From contig DATFUZ010000065.1 in the NCBI GenBank assembly GCA_035260545.1, positions 1 through 59,213 on the forward strand: 59,213 nucleotides of DNA, written 5' to 3'. Under the pieces are notes generated by a model. It did not search any database, was not told the origin of the DNA, and was given only the letters and a program-made list of their open reading frames with translations. This document shows positions 43,562-52,711 of this stretch, one piece after another. This stretch comes from DATDDB01 sp035260545. Its GTDB lineage: Bacteria > Pseudomonadota > Gammaproteobacteria > Burkholderiales > Gallionellaceae. The translations under genes were made by a program, and so were the position numbers. How positions within the stretch are numbered: position 1 is the stretch's first letter; each line of letters starts with the position of its first letter.

Positions 43562-44301
43562 GATGTGGCCTCGAGATGCTGGGGCGCCGCGTGATCCACG
43601 GGACCGTCATAGATGATGAGCCCGTCGGAAAGCCGGACCAGCCGCTGGGCGTAAGCGGCTATATCCGGCTCGTGAGTGACCAGGACGATGGTGATCCCGT
43701 CGCGCTGGTTGAGTTCGCTGAACAAGGCCATGATCTCCCGGCTGGTATGGGTATCGAGGTTGCCGGTGGGCTCGTCGGCGAGGATGAGCTTGGGGTGATT
43801 GATCAGCGCGCGGGCAATGGCCACGCGCTGCTGCTGACCGCCGGATATCTGGTTGGGCAGCGAACGCCCATACTGGCCCAGCCCGACCTTGGCCAGCATG
43901 TCCTTGGCGCGTGCGGTACGCGCGGCGCGGCCAGTGCCGCTGTAGATAAGCGGAAGCCCGACATTGTCCTCCAGGTTGGCGCGCGGCAGCAGGTTGAATC
44001 CCTGAAATACGAAGCCGATCACCTCGTTGCGCAGGTGCGCCAGTTCGTCCCGGCTTTGCGCATTCACGTCGCGCCCGTTGAGCCAATAGGTTCCGCTGGT
44101 CGCCACATCCAGACATCCGAGGATGTTCATTAAGGTGGATTTGCCGGAGCCGGACGGCCCCATGATAGCGACAAACTCGCCCGGCATGACACGCACGTCC
44201 AGGCCGTGCAGCACGGGCACAGGCCCCGCAGCGGTCTCGTACTCCTTGTGGAGCCGTTCGATGCGGATGACATCGGAGCTCGGGGCGGCGGCCTGTTCCA
44301 T
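43558..44301 (-). CDS. MacB-type ABC transporter ATP-binding protein
   Basis: 247 aa from the ATG at 44301 (GGAGAG seven bases upstream; the frame also reaches 44346). Walker A is GPSGSGKSTLMNIL, the signature is SGGQQQRVAIARAL, Walker B is LILADEPTGNLD, and the H-loop is VLVTHEPD. It belongs to the LolD/MacB-N family and energises the permease next to it. Confidence 0.95.
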   Translation of the reverse strand: MEQAAAPSSDVIRIERLHKEYETAAGPVPVLHGLDVRVMPGEFVAIMGPSGSGKSTLMNILGCLDVATSGTYWLNGRDVNAQSRDELAHLRNEVIGFVFQGFNLLPRANLEDNVGLPLIYSGTGRAARTARAKDMLAKVGLGQYGRSLPNQISGGQQQRVAIARALINHPKLILADEPTGNLDTHTSREIMALFSELNQRDGITIVLVTHEPDIAAYAQRLVRLSDGLIIYDGPVDHAAPQHLEATS

Positions 44302-44320
44302 TACGAATCTCTCCGGCTCA

Positions 44321-45508
44321 TCAGAAGAACCGCGGCCGGTGGCCATTCTCGCCGCCGGTGCCGGACGACTGGCGGTCCATTACAACGACCTTCTCCCCCG
44401 CCTTGAGGTCTCCGCCCAGCACCTCAATCATGCGGTTATCGGTAATGCCGGTCTTGATGCGCACCGCCTTCAGCTGATTATTGTCGATGACGTATACGGT
44501 GCTCGTCGGCCCCCCACCCTCGCTCTCTTGCTTCGGGTGAGGCGCCGCAGCCGCCGACCGTTTGCCCAGTTCGGCCGCCGTGGGGTGAAAACGCAACGCA
44601 GCATTGGGCACCAGCAGGGCGTCATTGCGCCGGGCTACGGTAATGTTCACATACGCAGTCATTCCCGGCATGAGCACTTGGTCCGCATTATTGACGCCGA
44701 CCACCACGTCGTAGGTCACCACGTTCTGGACGGTCGTCGGATTAAGCCGCACCTGCCGCACCACACCACGAAAACTTCGGTTGGGGAAGGCGTCCACCGT
44801 GAAGTTGGCTTCCTGACCCTCCCTGATACTGCCCACATCGGCTTCGGCATAGCTGGAATCGATCTGCATTTGCGACAGATCCTTGGCGATGGTGAACAGC
44901 GTGGGCGTCTGGAAGGAGGCCGCCACGGTTTGCCCCACGTCGACCACGCGCGAAACGACCACCCCGGAAACCGGCGATCGAATCACGGTATAGTCCAGGT
45001 TGGTACGGTCATGCTTCACCTGCGCAGTCGCCAGTTCGACCTGCGCCTTGGCCGCGTCAAGCGCCTGCACCGCGGTATCCAGATCCTGACGGGTGACGAA
45101 TTGCTTCGCATACAGGTCGCGGCTGCGCTTTTCGTTTTCCCGCGCCAGGAGATATGAGGCCCGCGCACTCGCGAGAGTAGCTTCGCTTTGCGTGAGCTGT
45201 GCGCGAAGCAGCGTGGGGTCGAGCTCGAGCAGCACCTGTCCCTTCTTCACGTGGTTGTTGAAGTCCGCGTGCAGCGCCTTGACGATGCCGGAGACCTGGC
45301 TGCCGACGCTGACCAGCACCACGGGATTGAGCGTGCCGTTCGCGGAAACAGTCTGCGCAATCGCCCCGCGCTCGACGCTCGCCGTGACATAGCGGTCCGC
45401 TGCGGAGATCTTCCTGGGCATCGCCCACCAGAAGATCCCGGCAACGACGAGTCCGGCAGCAACCAGACCGAACAGCAGTTTCTTGCTATGGAGTATCTTC
45501 TGAATCAT
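44321..45508 (-). CDS. macA: MacA-type periplasmic adaptor (HlyD/RND family)
   Basis: 395 aa with an N-terminal anchor (LLFGLVAAGLVVAGIFWWAM). Lipoyl-like halves (LVSVGSQVSGIVKALHADF and IRSPVSGVVVSRVVDVGQ) surround an alpha-hairpin, with a barrel and membrane-proximal domain after it. It bridges the MacB transporter to TolC. The ATG overlaps the TolC stop (ATGA), and 20 bases separate its stop from the ATPase start. Confidence 0.93.
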   Translation of the reverse strand: MIQKILHSKKLLFGLVAAGLVVAGIFWWAMPRKISAADRYVTASVERGAIAQTVSANGTLNPVVLVSVGSQVSGIVKALHADFNNHVKKGQVLLELDPTLLRAQLTQSEATLASARASYLLARENEKRSRDLYAKQFVTRQDLDTAVQALDAAKAQVELATAQVKHDRTNLDYTVIRSPVSGVVVSRVVDVGQTVAASFQTPTLFTIAKDLSQMQIDSSYAEADVGSIREGQEANFTVDAFPNRSFRGVVRQVRLNPTTVQNVVTYDVVVGVNNADQVLMPGMTAYVNITVARRNDALLVPNAALRFHPTAAELGKRSAAAAPHPKQESEGGGPTSTVYVIDNNQLKAVRIKTGITDNRMIEVLGGDLKAGEKVVVMDRQSSGTGGENGHRPRFF

Positions 45509-47073
45509 GGCGTACCTTGTATTCCCCTGTCCGGTTGAGTGGCGGATTGAGCAGCAGGTTGAATGGCCGGCCGCACACCGGGCTGCTCCGCCGGCTGCAC
45601 TGCGGATTCCACGGCGGGCTGCGCCGCAGTCTGGTCGAGCTGGGTCAGGTCGAGCACGCCTATGGCTTGCACCAGGGCCATGCGGCTCGCCAGGAAATTA
45701 TACAGGGCAGCCACCCGCTGCTGGCGGGCACTGGCGAGCGCGCTCTGGGCATTGAGCACGTCCACGATGGAAAGCCCGGTCACGCCGGCTTTGTACCGCC
45801 CCATCGTCATCTGCTCCGATGCGGTCGCGGAGGCGACCAGGGCGTCGGCCGTGCGCAAGGCCTGGCTGTTCGTCAGCAGCGTCTGGTATGCCTTCCACAC
45901 GTCCAGCGCAACCTGGTTGGCCAGAAGGTCGCGAGACGCCTCCTTGCCCGCAAGCTGCTGTTCGGCCTCGCGGATCCTGTAATTATTCTGGAACCCGGTG
46001 AATAGCGGAAAGCTGACCGTGACCCCCACGCTGTTCGTCCAGCTCTGCGTGCCGGGGTTGATGATAGTGGTGCCAGGCACATTCTGGGTGCCGGTAATCC
46101 CCTGATAGCCGCTTGAGGCATTCAGCGAGACGGTGGGCCAGTTCGCGTCATGGCTGGCGTCGAGCTGAGCCTGGGCGGCCCTGATTTGCGCATCCGCCGC
46201 CGCGAGGTCGGGCCGGTTGTGCCGCGCTTGCGCGATCAGCTTGCCGATGTCCCGCTCCACCGCCGGGTCCGGCGTCGTCTCGGGAAACGGCGCCAGCGTG
46301 AAAGGCTGATTGGCGTCAAATCCCATGATGTTGGCCAGCGAGCCCTCGGCATTGCGCTCATTGCCCCTTGCAGTGATCAGGTTAAGTGTGGCCTGCGCCA
46401 GCGATGTCTGCGCCTGCAGCTTGTCCGCCGGCGTAGCGATGCCCGCCTCATAGCGCGCCTGCGCGGCGGAAAGCGCCTCGCGTGCTGCATCTTCCGCCAC
46501 CTGCGCTGCCGCTACGCTGGAGCGCGCGGACAGCAGCGCGTAGTAGTCCTGCACCGCAACCAGGAAATTGGTCTGCAGGGTCGCGTCGCGCGTGGCGTTG
46601 GCCGCAAACAGGAGCTGTTGGGCGGACTCGACGTTCGCCGCACGCGCACCGAAGTCATACAGCAGGTAACTGGCGGTCAGGCTGCCGCTCTTGGCATTCG
46701 CGGTGCTGCGGGTGGTGGCATACTGGTTGCTGAACCTGTTCCGGCTCTCGGAAAGCGTACCTTGCGCGGAAAGCGTGGGCAGGTAGGCGGCCATGTTCAC
46801 GCCTATCGCCGCCGCCTGCGCACGGGCGCTGGCCCAGAGCTGGCGCGTCTGGGGATTGTTGCACAGCGCAAGGTCAACGACGTCCGCCAGCACCAGCGGC
46901 TTCCTGATCCGCTCAAGGTCACAGGCCGTCGCGTCCTGGGTCCACTGAAACGGCCCGGTCAGGGTCTCCTGTTCGGTGCCCCAGGGATCCAGTGCCAGCG
47001 CAGAATGCGGCACGCCGGCCAGCCAGCCTGCCAGCAACAGCACCATGGAATAGACGATACGGTTATGCGGCAT
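45505..47073 (-). CDS. TolC-family outer membrane efflux channel
   Basis: 522 aa. A signal peptide (YSMVLLLAGWLAGVPHSALA) is followed by two TolC repeats, each with coiled-coil helices and strands (ALCNNPQTRQLWASARAQAAA; AQARHNRPDLAAADAQIRAA; VTVSFPLFTGFQNNYRIREA). The last ~40 residues are a low-complexity tail of QPA-type repeats, unusual for TolC. It sits at the head of the efflux genes, 94 bases after the sensor kinase. Confidence 0.93.
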   Translation of the reverse strand: MPHNRIVYSMVLLLAGWLAGVPHSALALDPWGTEQETLTGPFQWTQDATACDLERIRKPLVLADVVDLALCNNPQTRQLWASARAQAAAIGVNMAAYLPTLSAQGTLSESRNRFSNQYATTRSTANAKSGSLTASYLLYDFGARAANVESAQQLLFAANATRDATLQTNFLVAVQDYYALLSARSSVAAAQVAEDAAREALSAAQARYEAGIATPADKLQAQTSLAQATLNLITARGNERNAEGSLANIMGFDANQPFTLAPFPETTPDPAVERDIGKLIAQARHNRPDLAAADAQIRAAQAQLDASHDANWPTVSLNASSGYQGITGTQNVPGTTIINPGTQSWTNSVGVTVSFPLFTGFQNNYRIREAEQQLAGKEASRDLLANQVALDVWKAYQTLLTNSQALRTADALVASATASEQMTMGRYKAGVTGLSIVDVLNAQSALASARQQRVAALYNFLASRMALVQAIGVLDLTQLDQTAAQPAVESAVQPAEQPGVRPAIQPAAQSATQPDRGIQGTP

Positions 47074-47167
47074 GTAGCTGCCAGTTCTTGTCAGTCATCA
47101 AATAACGCAGGTCCGCAAACATGAAATACGCCAGTTAAGATAATATCCTGCCGCCTGAGTTCATTTT

Positions 47168-48157
47168 TCACTTTTTCAGCGTCAGTGTGGCAATCAGTCC
47201 CTTGTCCACTCCGTTTTTCAGGGTAAGACTCCCGCCCTGCTGCTGCGCGATGCCGCGCGCAATCGAAAGTCCCAGACCTATGCCGCCGGTGTTCCGGTTC
47301 CGCGACTCCTCAAGCCGGAAAAATGGCGAAAATACGGACTCCATCTTGTCCTCGGGAATTCCCGGACCTGCGTCAGCGATCGAGACCACGACCGATGCGG
47401 GGGTCTCCGTAATGCTGATGCCGGCGCGGTCGCCATAGCGGATGGCGTTCTCGATCAGGTTGTTCAGGCAGCGGCGCATCGCCATGGGTTGCGCCATCAC
47501 CGGCGCGGCCTTGCCCGAGACGGACACCGCCTCTCCACGGTATTGCGCGTCCTCGGCAAGCGAGTATACAAGAGCCGCGATGTCCAGTTGCTGGGAAGGC
47601 TCGGGCTGGCCGGTTCCCCGCAGATAGTCGAGTGCCGCATCGATCAGCGCCGCCATTTCGTCCAGGTCGTCTTGAACGCTGGTTTGCAGCCGCGGATCCT
47701 GGATCTTCTCCGCGCGCAATTTCAGGCGCGTCAGCGGCGTGCGCAAGTCGTGCGATATCGCCGCCAGAAACCGGCTGCGCTCCGCCATCTGCACCTTGAG
47801 GCGCACCTGCATCTGGTTGAACACCGCAGCCGCCTGCCTGACCTCCGCCGGCCCCACATGCTCGTCCAGCGCCGGATGATCCAGGTTCTCACCCAATCGG
47901 AAGGCGGCCTGCGCCATCCGCTGTATCGGCTTTGCCAGCCAGCGCGCCGCGACCCAGGCCGCCAGCCCTATGCCGGTTAGCCGGAACAGGAGGTTGCTGA
48001 ACCTGAACGGGTGAGGAAATCCATGCGGCGGCGGCAGGGACGGCTGGAAGCCGAACCCGGTGATGACTTCCCGGCCAACCAGGAAGCTCAGCGTCAGCGT
48101 GATAAACATCAGCAGGAACAGGCGGACAAAGATCGTATCGCGCACCGGAAATTTCAT
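47168..48157 (-). CDS. EnvZ-type sensor histidine kinase
   Basis: 329 aa. Two TM helices (FVRLFLLMFITLTLSFLVG and LLFRLTGIGLAAWVAARWLA) enclose only ~30 residues of periplasmic loop (a proline-rich PSLPPPHGFPHPF segment), so sensing is probably in the membrane or through a partner. A HAMP domain, the phospho-accepting H-box (AAISHDLRTPLTRLKLR), N-box (NNLIENAIRYGD) and G-boxes (DAGPGIP, GIGLGLSI) are intact. It overlaps the response regulator stop by four bases. Confidence 0.94.
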   Translation of the reverse strand: MKFPVRDTIFVRLFLLMFITLTLSFLVGREVITGFGFQPSLPPPHGFPHPFRFSNLLFRLTGIGLAAWVAARWLAKPIQRMAQAAFRLGENLDHPALDEHVGPAEVRQAAAVFNQMQVRLKVQMAERSRFLAAISHDLRTPLTRLKLRAEKIQDPRLQTSVQDDLDEMAALIDAALDYLRGTGQPEPSQQLDIAALVYSLAEDAQYRGEAVSVSGKAAPVMAQPMAMRRCLNNLIENAIRYGDRAGISITETPASVVVSIADAGPGIPEDKMESVFSPFFRLEESRNRNTGGIGLGLSIARGIAQQQGGSLTLKNGVDKGLIATLTLKK

Positions 48158-48876
48158 CGCTTCACCATTGCATCGAACATATAGCCTTCGCCACGTACTG
48201 TCTTGATCAGCGCGCCCGCTCCGTCTTCGCCGGCCGCGCCACCGTTCAGCTTCTGCCGCAGGCGTGAAACCAGAATGTCTATGCTGCGATCAAACAGATC
48301 CATATTGCGCCCGCGCGCCTCCTCCAGCAGAAAGTCCCGCGACAGAACGCGGTTTGGATGTTCCACGAACACGCTGAGCAGGCGGAACTCCGCATTCGAC
48401 AATGGAATCACGGTGCCGTTCTCCGACACCAGTTGACGCATGGCCGTTTGCAGAGTCCAGCCGGCGAAGGTCACGCTGTCGCCGGCATTGCCGCGAGGCT
48501 GGTCTACGCGGCCCTGCGTCCGCCGCAGTATGGACTGGATGCGCGCCACGAGTTCCCGCGGCTCGAACGGCTTGGCAATATAATCGTCGGCGCCCACTTC
48601 CAGCCCTACGATTCGATCCATTGTTTCGCCGCGCGCCGTCAACATGAGAATCGGGATATTGGAATTTGCCCGCAGTCTGCGGCACAGGGACAATCCATCC
48701 TCTCCCGGCAGCATCAGATCGAGGATGATCAGATCGAAGGCATCGCGCGCGAGCGCATCGTCCATACCCGGCCCATCGGCGACCGCCGTGACAGCCATGC
48801 CAAACCCCGAAAGGTATTCAACCAGCAGATCACGGATCTGCGCATCGTCATCTACAAGCAGGATTGCCGGCATCAT
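48154..48876 (-). CDS. OmpR-family response regulator
   Basis: 240 aa. The receiver has ILLVDDDAQIRDLL, the phospho-acceptor Asp in LIILDLMLPGEDGL, LMLTARGE and the KPFEP lysine. The C-terminal winged helix is typical (LLSVFVEHPNRVLSRDFLLE; DRSIDILVSRLRQKL; IKTVRGEGYMF). It is first in the operon that continues to the efflux pump, which it probably regulates. Adjacent ATGs at 48876 and 48873 are both possible. Confidence 0.95.
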   Translation of the reverse strand: MMPAILLVDDDAQIRDLLVEYLSGFGMAVTAVADGPGMDDALARDAFDLIILDLMLPGEDGLSLCRRLRANSNIPILMLTARGETMDRIVGLEVGADDYIAKPFEPRELVARIQSILRRTQGRVDQPRGNAGDSVTFAGWTLQTAMRQLVSENGTVIPLSNAEFRLLSVFVEHPNRVLSRDFLLEEARGRNMDLFDRSIDILVSRLRQKLNGGAAGEDGAGALIKTVRGEGYMFDAMVKR

Positions 48877-49269
48877 TCATATTCCGTCTAGCGATCTTCG
48901 GACATGCGGGCACTGCGCCGCGGTGAGGGGCGCAGGATGGCCCGCTTGCACGAATCAAGGTCACCGAAGCGATACTGTACGCCGCCTCCCCCGCCTTTGC
49001 ATGTCCGCAATGTAACAGGCTTTATACAAAATACGCCGCGATGAGACAACCGGGAAATCGTGGCGAAACGCGGGGTTGACAGCCTTTTCCCGCGGCGATG
49101 CCGGCGCCGCCCCGCAAACACAGGGGAGGGGCATGATAAATCAGTATGTGCAGACCATGGCCATGGTGGACCACCCGCAACACGTGGGCCAGCCTGCAAT
49201 GCAGCGACAAGCCATACCCGTGCCTGGCCCCAGCGCAATCCGCCCGTCGTCGATCTACGCCCCGCGGCC
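48877..49269. promoter_or_regulatory. 393-base region upstream of the two-component operon
   Basis: This gap should hold the promoter of the response regulator-kinase-efflux operon. The segment 49007-49030 is AT-rich for the region (TGTAACAGGCTTTATACAAAATACG) and is the best place for a promoter, but I cannot name a clear -35/-10 pair. A short plus-strand frame with a good ribosome site is listed separately. Confidence 0.5.
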
Positions 49270-49273
49270 TTAA
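49133..49273 (+). CDS. Possible 46-aa small protein
   Basis: The ATG at 49133 is preceded by a very strong purine-rich site (GGGGAGGGG, two bases before the ATG, which is closer than ideal). The peptide starts MINQYVQTMAMVDHPQHV and ends in a proline-rich tail. It overlaps the end of the minus-strand thioesterase by four bases. I found no family resemblance, and the frame could be accidental. Confidence 0.2.
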   Translation: MINQYVQTMAMVDHPQHVGQPAMQRQAIPVPGPSAIRPSSIYAPRP

Positions 49274-49791
49274 GCCCCCCGCACGATTTTGCGGTCTGCG
49301 TCTATCCAGGCCTGCAACGATGGCGGAAACGGCGGCGACTCGGGAGCCAGTCCCATCACGCCAAAGGTGTCGCGCGAGTTTATCCCGGCGGGCCCCAAGG
49401 TGCTTCCTTTGACATAGCCCGCCGCCATCAGCTTGCCGCGGTGCTCGAAGGCAAAGTGCATGTAGATCCAGTTCCGGTCCCAGCAGGTCATGGAAAAACG
49501 CAGCGTGTACATGCGGAACGGCTTGAGTTCGCGCTTGAAGGAAATCAGGGTGCCTGTACGAATCAGGCGCCAGCGGTTGCGCACCGCAATCCGCAGGAAG
49601 CCGCAGCGGGTCAGGTACTCAATCACGGCGAGGTCGGTAATGTTCAGATAGCGCCCGCTGTTCATATGGCCGTTCAGGTCCAGATCGTGCGGCCAGACGC
49701 GCAGCGTCATCCGGATTTCGTCCCCCGCAACGATGCGCGGCTTGAGCCGTGCCGCGAGCCAGGTCAGCAACAAGCGTAGATACAAATTCAC
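49270..49791 (-). CDS. Hotdog-fold thioesterase-family protein
   Basis: 173 aa. The HDLDLNGHMNSGRYLNITDLAVIEYL motif region is that of the 4-hydroxybenzoyl-CoA thioesterase / THEM6-like family, in which an Asp/Asn near the helix is catalytic. It would hydrolyse an acyl-CoA; the substrate is unknown. It has a GTG start at 49791 with no clear ribosome site. It stands alone between the two-component operon and the kinase-phosphatase cluster. Confidence 0.82.
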   Translation of the reverse strand: MNLYLRLLLTWLAARLKPRIVAGDEIRMTLRVWPHDLDLNGHMNSGRYLNITDLAVIEYLTRCGFLRIAVRNRWRLIRTGTLISFKRELKPFRMYTLRFSMTCWDRNWIYMHFAFEHRGKLMAAGYVKGSTLGPAGINSRDTFGVMGLAPESPPFPPSLQAWIDADRKIVRGA

Positions 49792-50056
49792 GTCGTAATA
49801 CCCCCCATTGGCGACGCATCCAGGGATGCGCGAAAGACGATAAATATCTTTACAACCAATGTATTATGCGCAAACAGAGGGACATCAAGGGCACTTCCCG
49901 GCGGTATGGAGAGGGCGTTGCCGCCGGCCAGGTGAATAGGTGTGAGGTGCGCCGGAGGCGCGCGGAGACATTCGGGCGGAACGCCTGGGCGCGGAAAACG
50001 CGGGGGGCGTGGGCGACATGAGGCGCGGACAGCCGCAGTCATGCGACGCATCGACC

Positions 50057-50590
50057 TTACGACAACATTGTCTTGATGCGCTTGTAGAAGTAGATGCCCA
50101 CCCGGCTGACGATATCCAGCCATACGAAATTCAGGCGCAACAGGGTGAGGATGATGAGATTCATCATCATGCTGTACTTGAACCCGTCCCAGTTTCCTTC
50201 GCTGGCCTCGGACACCACCAGCAGGTTGATGCCCCCTTGCAGCGCGTAGACCGAGGCGAAGGACAAGTTCATCACACGCCAAGCCTTGTTGGAAAGGGAA
50301 AAGTAAGTACCGAATATCGCCTTGATCGGATAGCCCCAGCCTAACGGCGGCGATATGAACAGGACAATCGCCGGCAGCCAGAACGCCACCGTGGGTTTGA
50401 TGAAAGCCAAACGCGCGGGCTCCTTGGCCTCCGGGTGATAAACGCCATACCACAGCGCCCAGGCGCCCAGCACCGCATAGCCCGCCAGCAGCAGCCAGAT
50501 GCCCGGCGAAACACGGCCCTGCGGTCGCCACAGCCAGGCGAGAAACAGCAGAACCGCGACCAGCAGGGTGACATGCCAGTGGGCGATCAT
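50057..50590 (-). CDS. IspZ/YciB-like inner membrane protein
   Basis: 177 aa from the ATG at 50590, which overlaps the kinase stop (ATGA) and has GGTGG upstream. Five TM helices are expected (WHVTLLVAVLLFLAWLW, WLLLAGYAVLGAWALWYG, FWLPAIVLFISPPLGW, NLSFASVYALQGGINLL, MMMNLIILTLLRLNFVWL). The LSNKAWRVMNLSFA region resembles the septation/intracellular membrane protein family. Linked to the kinase by overlap, it is probably part of the same stress-response unit. Confidence 0.75.
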   Translation of the reverse strand: MIAHWHVTLLVAVLLFLAWLWRPQGRVSPGIWLLLAGYAVLGAWALWYGVYHPEAKEPARLAFIKPTVAFWLPAIVLFISPPLGWGYPIKAIFGTYFSLSNKAWRVMNLSFASVYALQGGINLLVVSEASEGNWDGFKYSMMMNLIILTLLRLNFVWLDIVSRVGIYFYKRIKTMLS

Positions 50591-51906
50591 TTCAACCACC
50601 AATAGCTAATGAGCAGGCCGGCAATCCACAGAATTTCCACGGCAATTGAGTTGCGAATGGTCCCCTGGGTTGGCGCCAGCTGCGGCATGGCAATTTGCTG
50701 CTGCGCCAGCGCCGCCTGGAAGGGCGAGGTATGGGTGCCCCGTATCGTCTTCTGCACGTAGCGGATTGCCCGGGCGGGAGACGCCTGAATCTGGGTGATG
50801 AACCGCTGCTGGCGCGCGACATGCCCGGTCAGGATGGCTTCGCGCAGACAGGTGGGGCAGGATTTTCCCAGGAACTGCAGATGCCCCTTCTCGCAGGTCG
50901 CCATCCGCCCCGCGCTCCTGTTGGCGAAAGCGCTGAGCAACACTGCCCACTCGTAGGCGCTCGCGCGCCCGCCCGCAGCGTGGGTGAAGGCCCGGTCGAA
51001 CATGTTGCGCAATTCCTCCGGGAAGCATTCGTGCACGCTGGCGGGCGCCGCGCGCACGTGCTCGTGGCGCGATTTACCATAGGCATAGAGACCATGCTTG
51101 ATGCGGCCGGCCAGTTCCGGCGGGTAGGGATAATGGTTGGCCGCAATGCCGGTGTAGGGGTGGATACCGTAGTTGAGCAGCCGGAAGATGATGGTTGCCA
51201 GCGCAAATCTGTCCTGCGCCTCCGGAAGCGTCACCGCGCGGTCCTGGAATTCGGGCGCGAGATACTCAGGCGTGATCTGCGGCGCCTCCGATTCGAAACC
51301 GTCCGCGTAGATGTGGAAGCCGTCGCAGTCCATGATGGAAACGTACAGCTCGGACTTGTACACCTTGAGGTTGATCGGCTTCAGGTCCACCACAGCGATC
51401 TTCTTGGCGTGCAGGCAGTTGAGCAGGGAAGCCAAGTTGCAGCACACCGTCACCAGTTTGCCGAAATCGACCTCGAATCCTTCCTCGGCAGCCTGCCTGC
51501 GGGTGAGCAGGTAGTCCAGCTCCATGGTCCGGTCGAAGTCGATCTTTTCCATGACGAAGCCGGCGAACTTGGAGCCGCGCCGCACCATGGCAACCGGCCA
51601 GGCAAGCTGGACAATATCGTGCTGACTGGCAGGGATCTCGGGCAAGTCCGGCTTGTTGCCCATCATCCAGCGGATCTTGCGCTCATACTGCCTGAGCTGC
51701 TCGTCCCTGGTGGTGGCGTGATAGAGCTTGGCCACGTGGTGGGGTTTGCCGGCAATGTTGAAAACCTCGCCGGCGCCGCCTGCCTTACCGATGGAAATCA
51801 ACTCCGCCTCTTCAGCGCGCCCGCCCGGCCAGACGAGGCGGACAATGTTGCTTGGCTTGTAATTGGTCGAAGTCACGGCAAAATTTTCCGGGAGGCCTGG
51901 CGCCAC
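50587..51906 (-). CDS. Membrane-anchored Ser/Thr protein kinase-like protein (TerY-P triad type)
   Basis: 439 aa, GTG start. The kinase core is visible: nucleotide-binding loop (SIGKAGGAGEVFNI), lysine (VAKLYH), catalytic loop (VVDLKPINLKV) and a DxDG metal motif (IMDCDGF) replacing DFG. A later four-cysteine segment (CEKGH and CPTC) suggests a small zinc ribbon. The chain ends in a TM helix (VEILWIAGLLISYWWL). It lies four bases after the PP2C gene stop, consistent with a kinase-phosphatase pair controlling a shared target. Confidence 0.85.
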   Translation of the reverse strand: MAPGLPENFAVTSTNYKPSNIVRLVWPGGRAEEAELISIGKAGGAGEVFNIAGKPHHVAKLYHATTRDEQLRQYERKIRWMMGNKPDLPEIPASQHDIVQLAWPVAMVRRGSKFAGFVMEKIDFDRTMELDYLLTRRQAAEEGFEVDFGKLVTVCCNLASLLNCLHAKKIAVVDLKPINLKVYKSELYVSIMDCDGFHIYADGFESEAPQITPEYLAPEFQDRAVTLPEAQDRFALATIIFRLLNYGIHPYTGIAANHYPYPPELAGRIKHGLYAYGKSRHEHVRAAPASVHECFPEELRNMFDRAFTHAAGGRASAYEWAVLLSAFANRSAGRMATCEKGHLQFLGKSCPTCLREAILTGHVARQQRFITQIQASPARAIRYVQKTIRGTHTSPFQAALAQQQIAMPQLAPTQGTIRNSIAVEILWIAGLLISYWWLK

Positions 51907-51909
51907 CGT

Positions 51910-52665
51910 TCAATTCGCCAGCGCAAGCAGGAGCGTCTTGTCGTCCGGCGTAATTTGATAGGTCTTTTCATCAGCGAGCACGTTCTTCAGTGCCTCGCTG
52001 CCATGCTCCTCGGTCGCGTTCCTGAGGAAGTTCACAACCGGATCGATGAACGGCCGGTAAAAGCCGGTCTTGGGGCGGTTCACGGCAAACGGAGAGGTCC
52101 CATCCGTCATCAGGCCGATCAGCCCGCCCTGCCTGATCTCGGCAATGGCCGTCACCCGCAGGTGTTCGCGCCATGCAGGGTCGGTCGCGAAATAGGTCTC
52201 ATCCGCGTGCTCGCCGTTTTCCGGCCGCGACAGCACGGAGTCTCCGTCGTCCTTCATGTAGATGGCGAAACCGTCCCCTATATGGAAAAAGCAGCCACCG
52301 TGGCGCGAGGCAATGCAGCCTACGAGGGTACAGGCAAAGTCCCTGGGCGTCAGCTCGCGTGCAAGCGCAGTCTCCTCCAGCTCGGAACGCGCCGCGCCGA
52401 CAACCTCGGCAATAAATGCGCTGTAGTCCGCCTCGGAGAGGTCCGCGAATTTTCCGGATTTGACCGCATCGGTCAGCAGCTCGATCACCCTGCGCGCGAA
52501 AAATTCGGCGCCCGCCTGTCCTTCCCGGGCGGACCCCGCGCCGTCGCACACCACGCCAATCAGCACATCGTCGGCCACTACGTAATGGCCGAAGTCCTGG
52601 CAGGGCGCATTGCCGTCAAGGTGATACTTGCCTGTCGCCGAGGCAAAAAAAACTTTCCACTTCAT
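51910..52665 (-). CDS. PP2C-family Ser/Thr protein phosphatase
   Basis: 251 aa. Metal-binding Asp are present in VVCDGAGSAREGQAG (D41), LMTDGTS and the final ITPDDKTLLLAL. The GDGFAIYM strand is typical. It is shorter than eukaryotic PP2C, as in bacterial PphA-type enzymes. It lies between the VWA and kinase genes, which points to reversal of kinase-made phosphorylation. The ribosome site is weak. Confidence 0.9.
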   Translation of the reverse strand: MKWKVFFASATGKYHLDGNAPCQDFGHYVVADDVLIGVVCDGAGSAREGQAGAEFFARRVIELLTDAVKSGKFADLSEADYSAFIAEVVGAARSELEETALARELTPRDFACTLVGCIASRHGGCFFHIGDGFAIYMKDDGDSVLSRPENGEHADETYFATDPAWREHLRVTAIAEIRQGGLIGLMTDGTSPFAVNRPKTGFYRPFIDPVVNFLRNATEEHGSEALKNVLADEKTYQITPDDKTLLLALAN

Positions 52666-52711
52666 TGCGGGAAATCAGACGCGGATTCTGGAGTATGAAT
52701 TGCGCACGGCC

